From assembly GCF_003116035.1 (NCBI RefSeq), contig NZ_LGQW01000015.1, forward strand, positions 5,962,988-6,026,987: DNA of 64,000 nucleotides, written 5' to 3'. The stretch comes from Azospirillum sp. TSH64 (GTDB taxonomy: Bacteria; Pseudomonadota; Alphaproteobacteria; Azospirillales; Azospirillaceae). Both the position numbers and the translations under genes were made by a program. Each line of letters begins with the position of its first letter. Within the stretch, counting starts at the first letter, position 1. Under the pieces are notes generated by a model. That model searched no databases. It had not been told where the DNA came from and worked only from the letters and a program-made list of their open reading frames with translations. Of this stretch, positions 63,318 to 64,000 are shown one piece after another.

Positions 63318-64000
63318 GGGGCGGTCTTCTTGTCGTCGGCGGTGCCGGTGGACGCGCTGGCGCCGTCGATGATGGCGACGGCCGGCTTGTCGTCGGCGCG
63401 GAAGGTGGAGAAGCTGGAGGCGGTGGCGAGCGCATTGCCCGTGCCGTCCGTGCCGGCGATGGAGGCCGATCCGCCTCCCGCGCCGGGGCCGGCGCCGGGC
63501 CGGGCGTTGGCCGGCTGGCTGTAGACGACCTGGAAGCCGCCGGCGCTGACCGACGCCTCGACCCGGCCGGCCGGTTGCCCGTTCGGCGGCGGGGCGGCGG
63601 GCGGCGGCGGGGCGACGAAGGACGTCACCGGAGCCATGACCACGCTTCCCGAACCGGCATTGCCGACGGTGCCGGACGCCGTGCCGCCGATGACCGTGGT
63701 CTGCGGCACCAGGGCCGGCGGAACCGGGGCGGGAGCCGGCGGAGGCGGAGCGACCACGACGGGCGTGGTGGGCGTGACGGGCGGCGCCACCACGACCGGC
63801 GGGGAAACCACGACGGGGGGAGACACCACCACCGGAGGCGAGACCGGCGTCACCACCACGGGCGGCGGCGAGACCACCACCGGGGGCGAGACCGGGGTTT
63901 CCACGACGGGCGGCGAGACCACCACCGGAGGGGAAACCACCACCGGCGGAGGCGGCGGAGATACCGGAGGCGGCGGGGGAGGCGGGGGAGGTGGGGGAGG
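63314..64000 (-). CDS. C-terminus of probable TpsA exoprotein, proline-rich (start outside window)
   Basis: The frame is open from the right edge through to the stop at 63314-63316, covering at least 228 residues. The first part is a low-complexity proline stretch (PPPPPVSPPPPP, then about a dozen VVVSPPVVV-type repeats), then PTTPVVVAPPPPAPAPVPP, and a glycine- and alanine-rich tail (VIGGTASGTVGNAGSGSVV; ending TADDKKTAP). There is no enzymatic motif. It is a TpsA by position: it is upstream of, and overlaps by 4 bp, the TpsB gene. The N-terminal TPS secretion domain would be outside the window. The proline region is Ser/Thr-rich in part and might be a wall-spanning or glycosylated stalk. 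Confidence 0.75.
   Translation of the reverse strand, partial: PPPPPPPPPPPPVSPPPPPVVVSPPVVVSPPVVETPVSPPVVVSPPPVVVTPVSPPVVVSPPVVVSPPVVVAPPVTPTTPVVVAPPPPAPAPVPPALVPQTTVIGGTASGTVGNAGSGSVVMAPVTSFVAPPPPAAPPPNGQPAGRVEASVSAGGFQVVYSQPANARPGAGPGAGGGSASIAGTDGTGNALATASSFSTFRADDKPAVAIIDGASASTGTADDKKTAP

Noticed and set aside
57436..63524. Very long open frames on the plus strand (932 codons at 57436-60234 and 1218 codons at 59868-63524).
   Set aside because: They lie antisense to four well-supported genes. GC-rich codon use opens such frames; their translations are Arg/Gly/Gln-rich without any family motif.
63700..64000. CRISPR-like or tandem DNA array.
   Set aside because: The short repeats are in-frame proline-valine codons of one protein, with no spacers.

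Overview
The window is GC-rich, densely coded DNA with the gene content of a free-living or plant-associated alphaproteobacterium, most like Azospirillum and its Rhodospirillales relatives (inference from gene families and base composition; no marker gene such as rRNA is present). It reads as an accessory replicon or island: two catabolic clusters, several decayed insertion sequences, then about 39 kb devoted to surface glycans and protein secretion.

Region 1 (1-4812) is a sugar-acid module. A TRAP transporter (fused QM permease running off the left edge, plus its periplasmic binding protein) and a GntR/FCD repressor lie on the minus strand. They diverge from an enolase-superfamily sugar-acid dehydratase and a gluconate/idonate 5-dehydrogenase-like SDR. 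Region 2 (4813-9328) is a patchwork: a DUF3841 gene with a small partner ORF, a decayed IS5-family element, an HxlR regulator divergent from an SDR, a strong 18-bp inverted repeat and a second IS5 remnant.

Region 3 (9329-18059) is a tightly packed minus-strand aromatic-acid operon: aryl-CoA ligase, hotdog thioesterase, salicylyl-CoA 5-hydroxylase-like flavoenzyme and aromatic-acid MFS importer, joined by 4-bp start/stop overlaps, with maleate isomerase at the end and a VOC-type dioxygenase and alpha/beta hydrolase at the head. A TetR gene is divergent, and two TTGACG-N4-CGTCAA palindromes lie between. A complete IS6-family element (18081-18918) separates this from the glycan region.

Region 4 (18948-46607) holds large modular glycosyltransferases, a type I secretion ABC/HlyD pair with a Sel1-repeat protein, nucleotide-sugar enzymes, and a secreted beta-roll protein with Asn-rich, Asp-poor repeats. 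Two proteins are unusual fusions: sulfotransferase-TPR-GT4-DUF1796 (1264 aa) and TPR-GT2-GT4-ChW-like (1349 aa). Region 5 (47650-57338, plus strand) starts with three enzymes resembling the UDP-L-QuiNAc/L-FucNAc pathway. A GT4, a methyltransferase, an RgpF-like protein and a Wzt-type ABC ATPase follow, but no Wzm permease, flippase or polymerase is present.

Region 6 (57589-64000, minus strand) is an apparent operon at the right edge: a proline-rich C-terminus of a probable two-partner-secretion exoprotein, its TpsB transporter, a TPR-GT9-like glycosyltransferase and a TPR-GT41 (OGT-like) glycosyltransferase. This layout recalls HMW1ABC/EtpABC glycosylated adhesins and, together with the modular fusions, is the most interesting system in the window.
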